This document shows positions 30,806 to 32,019 of a stretch of 32,019 bases of DNA, piece after piece. The DNA is taken from assembly GCF_003347205.1 (NCBI RefSeq), contig NZ_QQBJ01000038.1:1-32019 (forward strand). Reading direction: 5' to 3'. This stretch comes from Mycolicibacterium moriokaense (GTDB lineage: Bacteria > Actinomycetota > Actinomycetes > Mycobacteriales > Mycobacteriaceae). A model generated the notes under the pieces. That model saw only the letters and a list, made by a program, of their open reading frames with translations, did no database searches and was not told the DNA's origin. How positions within the stretch are numbered: position 1 is the first letter of the stretch; every line of letters starts with the position of its first letter. A program made the position numbers and the translations under genes.

Positions 30806-31828
30806 GTGGTCGCCCTCGTCGTCGCGCTGATCGTGCTGCTGGCGGTGCTGCTGCTGGTCGGCGCGTGGGCCTATCAGACCGCGCACCGGCTGGACCGGCT
30901 GCACGTCCGCTACGACCTGTCCTGGCAGGCGCTCGACGGCGCGCTGGCCCGCCGCGCGGTGGTCGCGCGTGCGGTCGCCGTCGACGCCTACGGTGCGGGA
31001 CCCGAGGGCAAGCGGCTGGCGGCGCTGGCCGACGCGGCCGAGAAGGCGCCAAGAGCCGGCAGAGAGGCCGCCGAGAACGAGTTGTCGGCGGCGCTCGCCC
31101 TCGTCGACCCGGTGTCCCTGCCGGTGGCGCTGGTCGCCGAGTTGGCCGACGCCGAGGCGCGGGTGACGCTGGCCCGCCGCTTCCACAACGATGCCGTGCG
31201 CGACACCCTGTCGCTGCGCGAGCGGCCCGCCGTGCGCATGCTGCGCCTCGGCGGAACCGCGGCCCTGCCAAGCTATTTCGAGATCGCCGAACAGGCCGAC
31301 CGCGACGTCGGCGTGCTCAGCCGTCGCACGTCGGCGCGGGTGGTGCTGCTGGACACCGACGGGGCGGTGCTGCTGTTCTGCGGATCGGACCCAGCCAGCT
31401 CCGAGGGCCGGCCGCCGCGCTGGTGGTTCACCGCGGGCGGCGCGGTCCAGCCCGGGGAGACGCTGACGGAGGCCGCCGTGCGTGAACTGGCCGAGGAGAC
31501 CGGCCTGCAGGTGCCGCCCGCCGACATGGTCGGGCCGGTGTGGCGCCGCGACGCGGTGATCGACTTCAACGGCTCGGTCATCCGCAGCGAGGAGATGTTC
31601 TTCGTGCACCGCACCCGTCGGTTCGAGCCGTCCACGGCGGGCCGGACGGCACTGGAACGGCGCTACATCCATGCTCACCGATGGTGCGATGAGACAATGA
31701 TCGAGGAGCTGGTCGCCAACGGCGAGACCGTCTACCCGCTGCAGCTCGGCGAGTTGCTCGCAACGGCGAACGCGCTGGCCGACGCGCGCGGCGCGGCGCC
31801 GGCGCGACAACTGCAGATGATCCGCTGA
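30806..31828 (+). CDS. Membrane-anchored protein with LemA-like region and Nudix hydrolase domain
   Basis: A 340-residue protein; its GTG directly follows the pimA stop. Residues 1-24 are one membrane helix. Residues 25-165 resemble LemA (RLHVRYDLSWQALDGALARR; then ELADAEARVTLARRFHNDAV). Residues about 175-330 are a Nudix domain with a full Nudix box, GAVQPGETLTEAAVRELAEE then TGL (about 212-234). M. tuberculosis Rv2609c, in the same place, is a conserved membrane protein with a MutT/Nudix domain. It likely hydrolyses a nucleoside diphosphate-linked compound near the inner membrane. Its place after pimA suggests handling GDP-mannose or its products, but that is inference. Confidence 0.88.
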   Translation: MVALVVALIVLLAVLLLVGAWAYQTAHRLDRLHVRYDLSWQALDGALARRAVVARAVAVDAYGAGPEGKRLAALADAAEKAPRAGREAAENELSAALALVDPVSLPVALVAELADAEARVTLARRFHNDAVRDTLSLRERPAVRMLRLGGTAALPSYFEIAEQADRDVGVLSRRTSARVVLLDTDGAVLLFCGSDPASSEGRPPRWWFTAGGAVQPGETLTEAAVRELAEETGLQVPPADMVGPVWRRDAVIDFNGSVIRSEEMFFVHRTRRFEPSTAGRTALERRYIHAHRWCDETMIEELVANGETVYPLQLGELLATANALADARGAAPARQLQMIR

Positions 31829-31860
31829 CTGTGCGGATTTATTGGATTTGGCGGCCCCTT

Positions 31861-31866
31861 TAGACT
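31861..31866 (+). promoter_or_regulatory. Possible -10 box for pdxS
   Basis: TAGACT fits TAnnnT in a locally A+T-rich stretch 30 nt before the pdxS GTG. TTGGAGGAGA (31882-31891) follows as ribosome site. No -35 match was convincing. Confidence 0.4.
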
Positions 31867-31895
31867 GATTCAGTACCCATTTGGAGGAGATAGCA

Positions 31896-32019
31896 GTGGA
31901 TACCGCAGCCGGAACAAACGGGGCAGGCGGTCAGACCGGCACTGCCCGTGTGAAGCGTGGGATGGCCGAGATGCTCAAGGGTGGGGTAATCATGGATGTG
32001 GTCACTGCTGAGCAGGCTC
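31896..32019 (+). CDS. pdxS: Pyridoxal 5'-phosphate synthase subunit PdxS, N-terminal part
   Basis: The frame from GTG 31896 reads a short variable Gly/Thr-rich leader and then [20 protein letters not shown], the unmistakable start of PdxS. PdxS condenses ribose 5-phosphate, glyceraldehyde 3-phosphate and ammonia into pyridoxal phosphate with the glutaminase PdxT. The active-site lysines and the rest of the protein lie beyond the right edge. A strong GGAGGAGA ribosome site precedes the start. Confidence 0.97.
   Translation, partial: MDTAAGTNGAGGQTGTARVKRGMAEMLKGGVIMDVVTAEQA

Noticed and set aside
29744-31810. A 688-codon minus-strand open frame opposite pimA and the Nudix gene
   Set aside because: High-G+C antisense shadow. 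The plus strand carries complete conserved enzymes.

Overview
The window looks like chromosomal DNA of a non-tuberculous mycobacterium (Mycolicibacterium/Mycobacterium type). G+C is high, GTG starts are common, and several genes appear leaderless (a TAnnnT box 6-7 nt before the start codon). The right end carries the mycobacterial phosphatidylinositol mannoside (PIM) block thrS - HIT/Ap4A phosphorylase - pgsA - patA - pimA - Nudix - pdxS. In M. tuberculosis, as I recall, pdxH and a PPE gene sit between the Nudix gene and pdxS. Here they are absent and the two genes are adjacent.

Region 1-4.3 kb is accessory-looking. It holds small exported or unknown proteins, a visibly lower-G+C orphan gene, a 39-residue ORF overlapping its upstream neighbour, a minus-strand tRNA cluster (Gly-GCC, Cys-GCA, Val-GAC), two tandem DUF6636-type secreted paralogues, and a lone tRNA-Val(CAC).

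Region 4.3-9.5 kb carries two redox/sulfur-flavoured modules. The first is an ArsR-rhodanese regulator whose start codon abuts a perfect inverted repeat, followed by a methanethiol S-methyltransferase-like membrane protein and an MFS transporter. The second is an AraC regulator with cysteines placed as in the reactive-chlorine sensor RclR, divergent from a DUF417/RclC-like membrane protein. Between the modules lies a frameshifted fragment of a class III nucleotidyl cyclase.

Region 9.7-20.6 kb is mostly lipid and envelope functions: a fused SRPBCC-acyl-CoA synthetase, a DUF6319-like protein with a LexA-box-like site upstream, a cutinase, an SDR, a DUF4333 protein, the lipoprotein metallopeptidase LpqM, a large Pro/Ala-rich exported protein with an Asp-Arg repeat, and a DapB-fold reductase paired with a steroid-type SDR behind a 14-bp palindrome.

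Region 20.6-25.4 kb has a minus-strand GAF-ANTAR / holin-like / DUF3618 set, a DUF1990 protein, and a plus-strand chain of aldo/keto reductase, unknown, PaaI-type thioesterase and PGPGW membrane protein that leads to thrS. From 27,470 to 30,808 successive genes overlap by 1-4 nt or abut, so PIM synthesis is probably transcribed and translated as a unit. No CRISPR array, insertion sequence or rRNA was seen.
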